Shown piece after piece: positions 1 to 8,228 of a stretch of DNA of 35,926 bases. The stretch is from CAYUWG01 sp964448285 (lineage in GTDB: Bacteria > Bacteroidota > Ignavibacteria > SZUA-365). The notes below the pieces were generated by a model. It saw nothing but the letters and a program-made list of their open reading frames with translations, was not told the origin of the DNA and made no database searches. Position 1 is the stretch's first letter; each line of letters starts with the position of its first letter. The stretch spans positions 1-35,926 of the forward strand of contig CAYUWG010000037.1 in NCBI GenBank assembly GCA_964448285.1. Direction: 5' to 3'. A program made the translations under genes and the position numbers.

Positions 1-22
1 ATTCATCAAATGGAGTCACGAT

Positions 23-118
23 ATGCCCTGTGGTAAGAAACGCAAGCGCCATAAAATGGCGACGCACAAGCGCAAGAAGCGTTTGCGTAAGAATCGTCAC
101 AAGAAGAAAAACCGCTAA
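23..118 (+). CDS. AURKAIP1/COX24 (mS38)-type basic mini-protein, 31 aa
   Basis: A 31-residue protein in which about two thirds of residues are Lys, Arg or His, beginning MPCGKKRKRHKMATHKRKKR. This matches the short proteins labelled AURKAIP1/COX24 domain-containing in Bacteroidota. Their mitochondrial relative is the small-subunit ribosomal protein mS38, so a ribosome-associated role is likely, but that is inference from the family. The ATG at 23 fits the family start exactly and the TAA is at 116-118. It lies three bases upstream of the HIT gene, so the two are probably co-transcribed. The upstream region is outside the window. It is easily missed by gene callers because of its size. Confidence 0.85.
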   Translation: MPCGKKRKRHKMATHKRKKRLRKNRHKKKNR

Positions 119-121
119 CCG

Positions 122-622
122 ATGGAACGTCTTTGGTCACCGTGGCGCTCGCAATACATACAGACCTTTGGTACCGAAAAGGAATACAGCGGCTGTGTTT
201 TTTGCGACGCCCGGGACTCAGGCGACGACGACAATCGCTACGTCATCAAGAGACATACGCTTTGCCTGACGATCATGAACCTGTACCCCTACAATAGTGG
301 CCACATCCTCATCGTACCGAATCAACACGTAGGATCATTCAAAGAATTGGATGAACAGTCTTACGCGGAGATGTTCATGCTCATTCCGAAATGGACTCAG
401 GTTCTCGATGAGACGATGCATCCTCAAGGCTACAACATCGGAACGAACGTCGGACGCACGGCGGGCGCTGGAATCGACCATCATGTGCATATGCACATCG
501 TTCCCCGGTGGAATGGCGATGTGAACTTCATGCCTGCGATTGGAGAGACAAAAGTTATCTCCGAAGCCCTCCACGATACCATGTTGAAAATGCGCACGAC
601 CTTTAACAACTTATTCCATTGA
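122..622 (+). CDS. HIT family hydrolase/phosphorylase (Ap4A-type)
   Basis: A 166-residue histidine-triad protein. The HVHMHIV triad at residues 121-127 carries the catalytic histidine, and a CVFC pair at 25-28 resembles the zinc-binding N-terminus of Ap4A phosphorylase-like HIT proteins. The N-terminus MERLWSPWRS is typical of this bacterial subgroup, which splits dinucleoside polyphosphates or related nucleotides in the cytoplasm. The exact substrate cannot be told from sequence. The start is three bases after the mini-protein's stop. The next gene's start (646) follows 23 bases after this stop, consistent with one transcript. Confidence 0.9.
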   Translation: MERLWSPWRSQYIQTFGTEKEYSGCVFCDARDSGDDDNRYVIKRHTLCLTIMNLYPYNSGHILIVPNQHVGSFKELDEQSYAEMFMLIPKWTQVLDETMHPQGYNIGTNVGRTAGAGIDHHVHMHIVPRWNGDVNFMPAIGETKVISEALHDTMLKMRTTFNNLFH

Positions 623-632
623 ACCACCATTC

Positions 633-638
633 AAGGAG
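633..638 (+). promoter_or_regulatory. Ribosome binding site of the YtxH gene
   Basis: AAGGAG lies seven bases before the ATG at 646. This fixes the start there rather than at the upstream in-frame ATG at 619, which overlaps the HIT gene and has no such site. Confidence 0.75.
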
Positions 639-645
639 TTACACC

Positions 646-1035
646 ATGTCTGAACAAAACAATATCGCGAAAGGCCTGCTCGTCGGTTTCCTTTCCGGAG
701 CTGTCGTCGGCGGGATCCTTGCACTTCTCTACGCACCGAAATCGGGGAAGGAACTTCGCAGCGATATCCGAAAGAAATCCGGAGAAATCGCTGCAGACGT
801 TGACGAGTACCTGAAAGAGGCGCAGATAAAAGCCCGGCAGCTGATCAATGAAGGAAAAGAGAAATCCTCCATGCTGATCGCCGATGCGAAAGCGAAAGCC
901 GACCACCTCATCGCCGATGCGGAATCGTTGATGTCCGAAGCCCGGAGTCGCGTGAAGAATGAAGGCACGAAACTTCGCAGTGCGATTCAGGCCGGAGTCG
1001 AAGCATACCGCGAAGAACGCACGAAAGAAAGCTGA
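646..1035 (+). CDS. YtxH domain-containing protein
   Basis: A 129-residue protein with an N-terminal glycine-rich hydrophobic segment (about residues 8-27) running into LLYAPKSGKELR, the hallmark of the YtxH/GvpP-like family. The rest is an alanine/lysine/glutamate-rich amphipathic helix, probably coiled-coil. YtxH proteins are small membrane-associated proteins linked to stress or envelope functions without a defined biochemical activity. The start at 646 is set by an AAGGAG site. The gene sits between the HIT gene and a DUF948-like membrane protein. YtxH and DUF948-type genes are often neighbours, which supports both calls. Confidence 0.85.
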   Translation: MSEQNNIAKGLLVGFLSGAVVGGILALLYAPKSGKELRSDIRKKSGEIAADVDEYLKEAQIKARQLINEGKEKSSMLIADAKAKADHLIADAESLMSEARSRVKNEGTKLRSAIQAGVEAYREERTKES

Positions 1036-1055
1036 TTGAATCAAGAGATGACGGC

Positions 1056-1448
1056 ATGTCCGCGCTGAACGATACACTTCTCACGATCGTCCTGATTCTC
1101 GGTTCCGGTCTGATGGTGGTCGGAATCATAGTCCTGTACCGCGTTGGACAGGCTGTGAAATCGATACAGAGTCAGATCGGTGATCTCAACCAACACCTGT
1201 TGCCGCTGATCGATCGCGCAAGCACACTTTCGGAAAGAGCGACTGAGACCATCGAAATCTTTACCGAGCAACGCGAAGGAATCGCGGAAAGCGTCAATAA
1301 CATCCGCAAGGTCACTGCGAACATCCATCATCTTGAGCAGATGGTTCAGGACGAGATAGAGCCGGGTCTTACGAGTTTTCTTACGATGCTCCGAGGTTTC
1401 AGGAAAGGGATTCAATCGTTTTCCGACCAATGGCGCCGTTCTCGTTAA
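1056..1448 (+). CDS. DUF948-like membrane protein
   Basis: A 130-residue protein with one N-terminal transmembrane helix (about residues 7-28, TIVLILGSGLMVVGIIVLY). A long, mostly helical cytoplasmic part follows, with repeated heptad-like spacing (KSIQSQIGDLNQHLLPLIDR). This is the layout of DUF948 family proteins, which often partner YtxH proteins, as here. No catalytic motif is visible and the function is unknown. The start at 1056 lies 20 bases after the YtxH stop. The 3' end overlaps the UbiA gene by 19 bases in another frame, implying translational coupling. Confidence 0.7.
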   Translation: MSALNDTLLTIVLILGSGLMVVGIIVLYRVGQAVKSIQSQIGDLNQHLLPLIDRASTLSERATETIEIFTEQREGIAESVNNIRKVTANIHHLEQMVQDEIEPGLTSFLTMLRGFRKGIQSFSDQWRRSR

Positions 1449-2359
1449 CGGAAACGCAGGAAGGTGTGAAGAACTCCCGTTCAGTCTCTTCGCTGATCTT
1501 CGGCGCAATGCGTCCACAGCAATGGACCAAGAACCTCTTCCTTCTCTCTCCCCTCCTATTCTCACAACATCTGTTCGAACGGGAAACGGTAATGCGCTCG
1601 TTCGCAGGCTTCATCATCTTTTGTCTGATTGCGAGCGCGGTGTATCTCATCAACGATTTGTTGGACCAGGAACGCGACCGCGAGCATCCTGTCAAGAAGC
1701 AACGCGCGATCGCTTCCGGAGCTTTGTCACGGTCATCGGCCATCAGTGCGATGCTCATCTTGTTCGGGATCAGCGCAGCCGGAAGTTGGATGCTCGGACT
1801 GCCGTTTTTCCTAACGGTGCTCGGATATTTTTCCCTCAATGTCATCTATTCTTCCTTCCTGAAAGAGACCGTAATCATCGATGTGATGACAATCGCATTC
1901 TCTTTTCTACTCAGAATAATCGCCGGCGCCTTCGCGATTGAAGTGCCAATGTCCGAGTGGCTGCTTATATGCGCATCTCTCCTCGCACTCTTTCTGGGCT
2001 TCAGCAAGCGGCGCCATGAAATCACACTTCTCGAATCGACAGCTTCAGCGCATAGGCCTGTTCTGCAGGAATACAACACCTATTTCCTCGACCAAATGAT
2101 TTCCCTCGTCACGGCTGCCACGCTCGTGTGCTACATGCTCTACACGGTTGCAGATGACACCGTTGAGAAGTTTGGGTCGAAAAACTTGTTACTCACCGTT
2201 CCCTTCGTGCTCTATGGGATATTTCGCTATCTCTACCTTGTCCATCAGAAAAAGACAGGAGGCGATCCAACTTCTGAACTGCTTACCGATAAACCGTTGC
2301 TTGTCAATGTTTGTCTGTGGGGACTTTCCGTTATTCTGATCATATACTTTGGATATTGA
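1430..2359 (+). CDS. UbiA prenyltransferase, decaprenyl-phosphate phosphoribosyltransferase-like
   Basis: A 309-residue polytopic membrane protein of the UbiA superfamily. The first Asp-rich motif, NDLLDQERDREHP, is at residues 75-87. The NDxxDxxxDxxHP form and the early RPQQWTKN stretch (about 29-36) match the branch that attaches phosphoribose to decaprenyl phosphate (Rv3806c-like), rather than the quinone or heme branches. YSSFLKETVIIDV at about 139-151 fits the region before the second catalytic site. The product would be a lipid-linked pentose donor for envelope glycans. The DprE1/DprE2 epimerase partners are not in this window. The gene overlaps the DUF948-like gene, and the DUF362 gene begins two bases after its stop. 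Confidence 0.8.
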   Translation: MAPFSLTETQEGVKNSRSVSSLIFGAMRPQQWTKNLFLLSPLLFSQHLFERETVMRSFAGFIIFCLIASAVYLINDLLDQERDREHPVKKQRAIASGALSRSSAISAMLILFGISAAGSWMLGLPFFLTVLGYFSLNVIYSSFLKETVIIDVMTIAFSFLLRIIAGAFAIEVPMSEWLLICASLLALFLGFSKRRHEITLLESTASAHRPVLQEYNTYFLDQMISLVTAATLVCYMLYTVADDTVEKFGSKNLLLTVPFVLYGIFRYLYLVHQKKTGGDPTSELLTDKPLLVNVCLWGLSVILIIYFGY

Positions 2360-2360
2360 T

Positions 2361-3488
2361 ATGAAGAAGAGTACTGTCGCGGTCTTACACACTTCACCTG
2401 ATACGGTGCATCGGGATATCCTTCGGCTGACGGAATTAGCTGGAATGTCCGATGCCTTGGACCGTTCTGCAACTACGATCCTCAAGGATAACATATCCTG
2501 GCACTTCCCTTTTCCCGGCGCGAACACGACACCATGGCAGTTGGAAGGAACGATACTCGCATTGCGCCAATCCGGCTTCTATGATTTGAGCTGCGTTCAA
2601 AATAAGACCGTCGTTACCGATGCATTCAAAGGTGAAGACCTGAACGGCTACACGCCCATCTTTCAGCAGCATGATATTCCCGTCCTGTTCAACTTCAAGG
2701 AAGAAGACATGACATGGAATTTCTACGAACCGAAAGCTGAGATGCTGGTCCTGAACAAGATTTATCCGGAAGGCATCCTCATTCCCGACTATTTCATGGG
2801 TAAGAACATCGTGCATTTACCGACGGTGAAATGTCACATCTACACGACAACGACCGGCGCGATGAAAAATGCATTCGGCGGGTTACTCAATACGAAACGG
2901 CATTATACCCATAGCTGGATCCACGAAACGCTCGTCGATTTGCTTGCCATCCAGAAGGAGATCCATAGCGGAGTCTTTGCCATCATGGATGGCACGACGG
3001 CAGGCAACGGGCCAGGTCCGCGCACGATGTTTCCCGAAATCAAAAACGTCATGCTTGCGTCCGAAGATCAGGTTGCGATAGATGCCGTCGCTGCGAAACT
3101 CATGGGATTCGATCCACTATCGGATATCGCATACATCCGCATCGCTCATGAACGTGGACTTGGGGTTGGCGACGTTCGAAATATCGAAATAGTTGGAGAT
3201 GACATCAGCGGAGAAAACTGGCACTTTCACGTCGGTGATAATGGAGCGAGTCTCGTTGGTGACATCATGTGGTTCGGCCCGCTGAAGGGCATTCAGAAGC
3301 TTTTTTTCCACACGCCGCTCGTGCACGTGTTTGTCGCCGGATCGGAAGCGTATCACGACTATTACCGATGGCCGCTCAAGGATCGAAAGGTTTTCAAAAA
3401 TTGGCTGAAGACGACGCCATGGGGAAAGCTCTTTGGTGAGTACAAGCGCAGAGGGGTTTTAGCTGAACCATCACACGCAGCAGTATAA
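2361..3488 (+). CDS. DUF362 domain-containing protein
   Basis: A 375-residue soluble protein carrying DUF362 hallmarks: a central block with HLPTVKCHIYTTTTGAMKN, then DGTTAGNGPGPRTM, and ASEDQVAIDAVAAKLMGFDP. Family members often carry iron-sulfur cluster domains, but no Cx2Cx2C ferredoxin motif is present here. The biochemical function is undefined. ATG at 2361 is preferred over an upstream in-frame TTG at 2349 that lies inside the UbiA gene. It is the last gene of the leading plus-strand operon and converges on lutC across a 35-base gap. Confidence 0.8.
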   Translation: MKKSTVAVLHTSPDTVHRDILRLTELAGMSDALDRSATTILKDNISWHFPFPGANTTPWQLEGTILALRQSGFYDLSCVQNKTVVTDAFKGEDLNGYTPIFQQHDIPVLFNFKEEDMTWNFYEPKAEMLVLNKIYPEGILIPDYFMGKNIVHLPTVKCHIYTTTTGAMKNAFGGLLNTKRHYTHSWIHETLVDLLAIQKEIHSGVFAIMDGTTAGNGPGPRTMFPEIKNVMLASEDQVAIDAVAAKLMGFDPLSDIAYIRIAHERGLGVGDVRNIEIVGDDISGENWHFHVGDNGASLVGDIMWFGPLKGIQKLFFHTPLVHVFVAGSEAYHDYYRWPLKDRKVFKNWLKTTPWGKLFGEYKRRGVLAEPSHAAV

Positions 3489-3523
3489 TCCAACCACTTG
3501 CGATCTCGTGACGCGAGAAGGAA

Positions 3524-4129
3524 TCATTCGTGATGGAATAATGCCACAGTGATTCGCCCAGGCCCATGAACCCCGGTTATGAGGGTCTTCTCGATGTCCG
3601 CTGTTTTACTTGGGCCTGCAATCACCGCAATCGTTTCATCGTTTGGTAGGGAACTCATGCAGGAAACCAAATCTGCGACAATGTTCGCTTCAGAGAGAAT
3701 GACGACATGATGAGCGGGAATCATCGAACTCCACCGAACTGAGCCACTCTCTGCAATGCAGACTGCACCCGATTGGGCAACACCGAACAGAGCACGGTCG
3801 ATACCGAGTACAGAATCCCTCTGCTCTAAGACGATCCGTGCATCTACTGATGAATTGAACATTACCGGCATAGCACCAAGGTCAAGCTTCAGTTCATCCG
3901 AAAGTACGACGGACGTGATATTCCATCGAGCAGCGTATGAGCGAATCCATTCACCGAGTGCAGCTTCCGATTCGAAGCGGTCAACTTCCCCACCGTTTAG
4001 CTTGAACCGCTCCACAAAATTCGTGATGACTTCAGCATCGGATTTTTCATTTGTGAGAATCGCCGGCAGTTCAATTCTCTCATTGCTGTGCTGTCTGATT
4101 CTTGAAATGAGGATATCACGCGTTGACAT
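3524..4129 (-). CDS. lutC: LutC/YkgG family lactate utilization protein
   Basis: A 201-residue LUD-domain protein. Recognisable blocks are VLSDELKLDLG, GIDRALFGVAQSGAVCIAESGSVRW (shared with the LUD part of LutB) and HHVVILSEANIVADL. LutC is the third component of the LutABC complex that oxidises L-lactate to pyruvate. The ATG at 4129 was chosen because it overlaps the lutB stop (TAATG). An upstream extension would run inside lutB and lacks family similarity. The length agrees with other LutC proteins (about 200-240 residues). Confidence 0.88.
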   Translation of the reverse strand: MSTRDILISRIRQHSNERIELPAILTNEKSDAEVITNFVERFKLNGGEVDRFESEAALGEWIRSYAARWNITSVVLSDELKLDLGAMPVMFNSSVDARIVLEQRDSVLGIDRALFGVAQSGAVCIAESGSVRWSSMIPAHHVVILSEANIVADLVSCMSSLPNDETIAVIAGPSKTADIEKTLITGVHGPGRITVALFHHE

Positions 4130-5493
4130 TATCGCTTCTCTTTCCAAAGTGTGCGGAACGATTTCTTCGCAGGCACTGGCAGCGTGATCTTGCGAAAAGT
4201 AATGTGACTCTTTCTTCCGATGAAGAAGGTTGACAGTCGAAAGATTTTTGTGGCAATACGAAATCTCGTGAAGTTCACCGCGCAAAAAAGAAACAGACGC
4301 ATCGCGATTCTCTCACCGAATGAAGTGAGTTTACTTCTAACAACGGAGCCACGTTGTTCGAGCAGAAGATGGTGGATGTCGATCTTCACCGGGCAGACAT
4401 TAGCGCATGCACCGCATAGCGATGACATGTATGGAAGTGTCTTCGCTTGCTCATATCCGAAGAGCGTTGGAGATAGAACAGCGCCGATCGGTCCCGGATA
4501 AACGCTTCCATAGGCATGACCCCCGACCGTCTGATAGACGGGACATGTATTCATGCACGCTCCGCATCGAATGCAAAGGAGCGTATCCCGCAATCGATGA
4601 TGCGCAAGCAATCGTGAACGCCCGTTGTCGAGAATAATGACATGAGTCGCCTTGCCTTTTCGCGCACTGACGATGGATGTGTATGAGGTCAATCGTTGGC
4701 CCGTTGCACTTCGGGCAAGCACTTCGAGCATGACGGCTAACGCTCTACGATCCGGAATGAATTTTTCCATTCCGACAACAGCGATGTGCACGTCAGGCAA
4801 GGCCATCGTCAATCGTGCGTTGCCTTCGTTCTCGACGATGCAGAGTTCGCCTGTTTCTGCAATCGCGAAATTCGCCCCTGTGATACCGACATCTGCGTTC
4901 CGAAACGCATCCCGCAAATGTGTTCTTGCAAACTGAGTCAGTGCATTCGGATCATCGGTATATGGAATTCCGAAACGATCAGAGAATAATCGACCGATAT
5001 CCGCACGGGATTTGTGAACCGCCGGTCCTGTGATATGCGATGGAGGCTCGCCGGCGACTTGCACGATGAACTCACCGAGATCCGTTTCAACGACGATGTG
5101 CCCATCCCGCTCCAATGCTTTCGTCAATCCTATTTCTTCAGTCACCATGGACTTCGATTTCACGATCTGCGCATTGTGTTTTGACCGCAGCAATTCCCGA
5201 ATGATTGTGCAGGCTTCATCTGCATCGAGTGCATAATGAACCTGCATGCCTCTCTCATATGCACGCTGTTCGAATGTTTCGATCAGATCAGCGAGATGAG
5301 AGATGGAGTGCTTCCTTATCTCAAATGCAGTCTGTCGCAACGCATCCCAATCATCGATTTCCACTATTGCAGTCTGCCGCTTTCTCTCACTGCCTGCCAG
5401 TGCATTTCGGAGCGTTGAGCGAAGCTGCATATCATTCAAGCGCTCCTCGATGAGCAGCTTTGCATTGGATGGTTCGATCGGTGTGCTGTTCAT
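4129..5493 (-). CDS. lutB: LutB iron-sulfur lactate oxidation protein
   Basis: A 454-residue protein with an N-terminal LUD domain (about residues 60-290, with SKSMVTEEIGL and ETGELCIVENEGNAR). Two 4Fe-4S motifs follow: CIRCGACMNTCP (cysteines 307, 310, 313, 317) and CGACANVCP (360, 363, 367). This is the central electron-carrying subunit of the LutABC L-lactate dehydrogenase, cytoplasmic or membrane-peripheral. The C-terminal tail is basic and ends in KEKR. The start overlaps the lutA stop as ATGA and the stop overlaps the lutC start, so all three genes are translationally coupled. Confidence 0.93.
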   Translation of the reverse strand: MNSTPIEPSNAKLLIEERLNDMQLRSTLRNALAGSERKRQTAIVEIDDWDALRQTAFEIRKHSISHLADLIETFEQRAYERGMQVHYALDADEACTIIRELLRSKHNAQIVKSKSMVTEEIGLTKALERDGHIVVETDLGEFIVQVAGEPPSHITGPAVHKSRADIGRLFSDRFGIPYTDDPNALTQFARTHLRDAFRNADVGITGANFAIAETGELCIVENEGNARLTMALPDVHIAVVGMEKFIPDRRALAVMLEVLARSATGQRLTSYTSIVSARKGKATHVIILDNGRSRLLAHHRLRDTLLCIRCGACMNTCPVYQTVGGHAYGSVYPGPIGAVLSPTLFGYEQAKTLPYMSSLCGACANVCPVKIDIHHLLLEQRGSVVRSKLTSFGERIAMRLFLFCAVNFTRFRIATKIFRLSTFFIGRKSHITFRKITLPVPAKKSFRTLWKEKR

Positions 5494-6212
5494 GCTGTTT
5501 GCGCAAGTATGTCGGCAATATGGATCGTCTTCACGGTGCTTCGACTATGCGCGAGCCTGTTTTGAATGTGCATCAGGCAGCTTGAATCGACTGCCGTCAC
5601 ATAGTCAACACCGAGAGCGTCGATCGCACTGATTTTTCTATCTGCCATCGCCGATGAAAGCTCTGAGAACTTCACTGAGAATGTCCCTCCGAAGCCACAG
5701 CAAACATCTGCTTCGGGAAGCTCGACAAGCTCAAGTCCCTTCACATAGTGAAGGAGTGTTCGTACCTGTCTTTGAACCCCAAGTTCACGAAGTGCATGGC
5801 AGGAGTCGTGGACAGTAACCCGAGCGGGGAACGTTGCCCCGACATCATCAACACGAAGCACATCGCTGATGAAGGATGAAAACTCATACGTGCGGTCCCG
5901 GAGTGCATTCGCGATACGGAGTGCCGCTTGTCCAAGCGTGAGTGTTGTTCCATAGAAGATTTTCACCATCGATATACACGAACCTGAAGGAGCGACGATA
6001 TAGTCGGATCCATCCATAACGTGAAGAAATCGCTCTGCGAGCTTTCGCGCTTCCGAATGATAACCGGTATTGAATGCTGGTTGGCCGCAGCACGTTTGTT
6101 CATTCGAGTAATGCACTTCCACGCCGAGACGTTCAAGGACGCGTACCATGCTCAATGCAGTGTTGGGAAAGAACACATCCGTAATGCATGGAATGAAGAG
6201 CGAGACTTTCAT
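5490..6212 (-). CDS. lutA: LutA/YkgE (Fe-S)-binding lactate oxidation protein
   Basis: A 240-residue protein with two CCG domains: TCCGQPAFNTG (from residue 40) and VCCGFGGTFS (from 170). VHDSCHALRELG stands before the second. This is the layout of LutA/GlpC-type cysteine-rich subunits that bind a 4Fe-4S cluster. It is the first gene of lutABC. No good Shine-Dalgarno sequence is visible. A perfect 12-base palindrome lies 17-28 bases upstream of the start. No lutR-type regulator gene is next to the operon. Confidence 0.92.
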   Translation of the reverse strand: MKVSLFIPCITDVFFPNTALSMVRVLERLGVEVHYSNEQTCCGQPAFNTGYHSEARKLAERFLHVMDGSDYIVAPSGSCISMVKIFYGTTLTLGQAALRIANALRDRTYEFSSFISDVLRVDDVGATFPARVTVHDSCHALRELGVQRQVRTLLHYVKGLELVELPEADVCCGFGGTFSVKFSELSSAMADRKISAIDALGVDYVTAVDSSCLMHIQNRLAHSRSTVKTIHIADILAQTA

Positions 6213-6228
6213 CGCGATAATCTATCCG

Positions 6229-6240
6229 TCCGATATCGGA
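6229..6240. promoter_or_regulatory. 12-bp perfect palindrome upstream of lutA
   Basis: TCCGATATCGGA is its own reverse complement and lies just before lutA, between the trxB terminator and the lutA start. It could be an operator for lactate control, but a 12-base palindrome is expected several times by chance in a window of this size. Confidence 0.25.
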
Positions 6241-6244
6241 GGGC

Positions 6245-6271
6245 AAAAAGAAGGGCGCTCGTCGTCGCCCT
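6245..6271 (-). terminator. Rho-independent terminator after trxB
   Basis: On the minus strand the stem AGGGCG/CGCCCT (6266-6271 with 6252-6257) encloses an eight-base loop and is followed by TCTTTTT. It lies about 33 bases past the trxB stop and upstream of lutA, separating the redox operon from lutABC. Confidence 0.75.
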
Positions 6272-6303
6272 CATCTTGATACGCTGTACTGCATCTCGTT
6301 GGA

Positions 6304-7248
6304 TTATGCGAGCCCTTGCGCGGAAAGCCATCGCTCGGCATCGATCGCAGCCATGCACCCACTGCCGGCAGCCGTGACCGCTTGACGATACACGTGATCC
6401 TGAACATCACCGCAGGCAAAGACTCCTGGAATGTCCGTGTAAGTGCTTCCTTCCTTCGTATGCAGGTAGCCGTTTTCATCCATAGAGAGAAAGCCTCTGA
6501 ACAAATCCGTATTCGGTCGATGACCGATTCCGATGAACAATCCATCGACGGGAAACTCCGAAGTCGTTTCATCCTCGACGTTGCGAATGATCAAATGCGT
6601 CAGCTTCTTGTGGCCTTGTTCCTCCGATCCGCAAACATCCTCGATAACACTGTTCCAAAGAAATTCAATTTTCGGATTCTTTAGCGCGCGCTCCTGCATG
6701 ATCTTCGATGCACGCAGTTCGTGTCGCCGGTGGATGATCGTAACCTTCGAAGCGAACTTCGTCAGGAACACCGCTTCCTCAACCGCGGTGTCGCCGCCGC
6801 CGATAACAGCGACATTCAGGTTTTTGAAAAAGAACCCGTCGCAGGTCGCACATGCCGAAACGCCATAGCCCATGAATTCCGATTCGCTTTTGAGACCGAG
6901 CAGCTTTGCGCTCGCTCCGGTTGCGATGATCACTGCATCCGCCGTGTATTCCTTTTCTTCTACGAAAACCTTGAAAGGACGCTCAGAGAAATCCACTTTC
7001 GTCACATGCTCGAAGATACTTTCTGCACCGAAACGCAGCGCTTGTTTCCGCATTTCGTCCATGAGCTTGGGTCCCATGATGCCATCGGGAAAGCCGGGAT
7101 AATTCTCAACATCGGTGGTGATCGTCAATTGCCCTCCCGGTTGTATGCCTTCGAAGATGAGTGGTGCGAGATTGGCTCGGCCAGCATAGAGTGCAGCAGT
7201 CAATCCCGCAGGACCGGACCCGATAATGATGATTCTCCTGTGGTTCAT
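6304..7248 (-). CDS. trxB: Thioredoxin-disulfide reductase
   Basis: A 314-residue flavoprotein of the normal low-molecular-weight TrxB length. GSGPAGLTAALYAG near residues 10-23 binds FAD. The redox-active pair is CATC (Cys133, Cys136). GGGDTAVEEA and HRRHELRASK form the NADPH-binding domain and its phosphate-recognising HRRxxxRA. GVFACGDVQD near the C-terminus closes the FAD site. It uses NADPH to reduce thioredoxin in the cytoplasm. A bacillithiol-disulfide reductase role is conceivable given bshC nearby, but the CATC motif argues for classical TrxB. The start overlaps the queG stop as ATGA, and a terminator follows. Confidence 0.95.
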   Translation of the reverse strand: MNHRRIIIIGSGPAGLTAALYAGRANLAPLIFEGIQPGGQLTITTDVENYPGFPDGIMGPKLMDEMRKQALRFGAESIFEHVTKVDFSERPFKVFVEEKEYTADAVIIATGASAKLLGLKSESEFMGYGVSACATCDGFFFKNLNVAVIGGGDTAVEEAVFLTKFASKVTIIHRRHELRASKIMQERALKNPKIEFLWNSVIEDVCGSEEQGHKKLTHLIIRNVEDETTSEFPVDGLFIGIGHRPNTDLFRGFLSMDENGYLHTKEGSTYTDIPGVFACGDVQDHVYRQAVTAAGSGCMAAIDAERWLSAQGLA

Positions 7249-8228
7249 GTTTTCTCCAAAGTTGTCTTGTTCTTCCGTGAATGAACGTGCTGTTGTGCCA
7301 GTATCGTTCTTGCGTTCCGTTTCAAGCCGGCAAGCTTCGTGCGTTTCACCGGGCTGTTTCTGAATAGAAGACGAAACTCCTCGTCTTCCATTTTCAAAAC
7401 ATTCCCGAGTTCCATTTCGCGGTTGTGATTGCGTGGCGTGAATGCTTCATCCGCAGTCGGCGTTGCAAATGAATTCCACGGACAAACATCCTGGCAAATA
7501 TCGCAGCCGAAAATCCAGTTTTGAAAATCTGAATTCTCACCATTCGGCGTTTCGTCGTCCTTCAATTCGATCGTGAGGTACGAAATGCATTTGTTCGCGT
7601 CCACAACATAAGGCTCCGTTATAGCCTGAGTCGGGCACGCATCGATGCATGCGGTACATGTCCCGCAGTAATCCTCGATCGGCTGGTCATACAAAAACTC
7701 CACCGTCGTGATCATCGTTGCAAGAAATATCCACGATCCCAAATCCCTCGTGATGATATTTGTATGCTTGCCCATCCATCCGATACCCGCGCGAGCCGCC
7801 CAGGCTTTCTCCATAACCGGTCCCGTATCCACATAGGATTTTGTTACCGCACTCGCGTCGAATTGTCGTAACAACTCTTCGAGCGTTGCGAGCTTTGGCC
7901 TTATAACTTCGTGGTAATCCTCTCCCCATGCATATCGACTGATCTTTCCGATGGAATCCTCAGTCGGGATCGTCGCAGGATGGAAATAGTTGTACGCGAG
8001 AGCAATGACAGACTTCGCGCCAGGAACGATCGTCGTCACGTCGATGCGCTTCTCACTGTTACGCTCCATGTATTGCATTCCTGCGTAATATCCCCTGCGT
8101 AGCCACTCATGGAGCAACCGGCCTTCCGATTCGAGTGTCACTGCAGGAGTACATCCTACATGAGTGAATCCCATTCCCTTCGCTGTCAAACGAAGTTCGT
8201 CAGTACGTTGTGCGGCTACCAAGCCCAT
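7245..8228 (-). CDS. queG: Epoxyqueuosine reductase
   Basis: A 327-residue cobalamin-dependent iron-sulfur enzyme for the last step of queuosine synthesis in tRNA. Asp134 lies in YVDTGPVMEKAW, the catalytic motif of the family. Two 4Fe-4S motifs follow: CGTCTACIDACP (Cys188, 191, 194, 198), then Cys214 and GCDICQDVCPWN (242, 245, 249). It lacks the long C-terminal HEAT-like extension of the E. coli enzyme, as many shorter homologues do. The start at 8228 lies 13 bases inside the Rieske gene. The stop overlaps trxB, suggesting coupled translation. Confidence 0.95.
   Translation of the reverse strand: MGLVAAQRTDELRLTAKGMGFTHVGCTPAVTLESEGRLLHEWLRRGYYAGMQYMERNSEKRIDVTTIVPGAKSVIALAYNYFHPATIPTEDSIGKISRYAWGEDYHEVIRPKLATLEELLRQFDASAVTKSYVDTGPVMEKAWAARAGIGWMGKHTNIITRDLGSWIFLATMITTVEFLYDQPIEDYCGTCTACIDACPTQAITEPYVVDANKCISYLTIELKDDETPNGENSDFQNWIFGCDICQDVCPWNSFATPTADEAFTPRNHNREMELGNVLKMEDEEFRLLFRNSPVKRTKLAGLKRNARTILAQQHVHSRKNKTTLEKT

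Noticed and set aside
3506..3520. Stem TCTCG/CGAGA between DUF362 and lutC as a bidirectional terminator
   Set aside because: Five pairs only, with no T-run on either strand.
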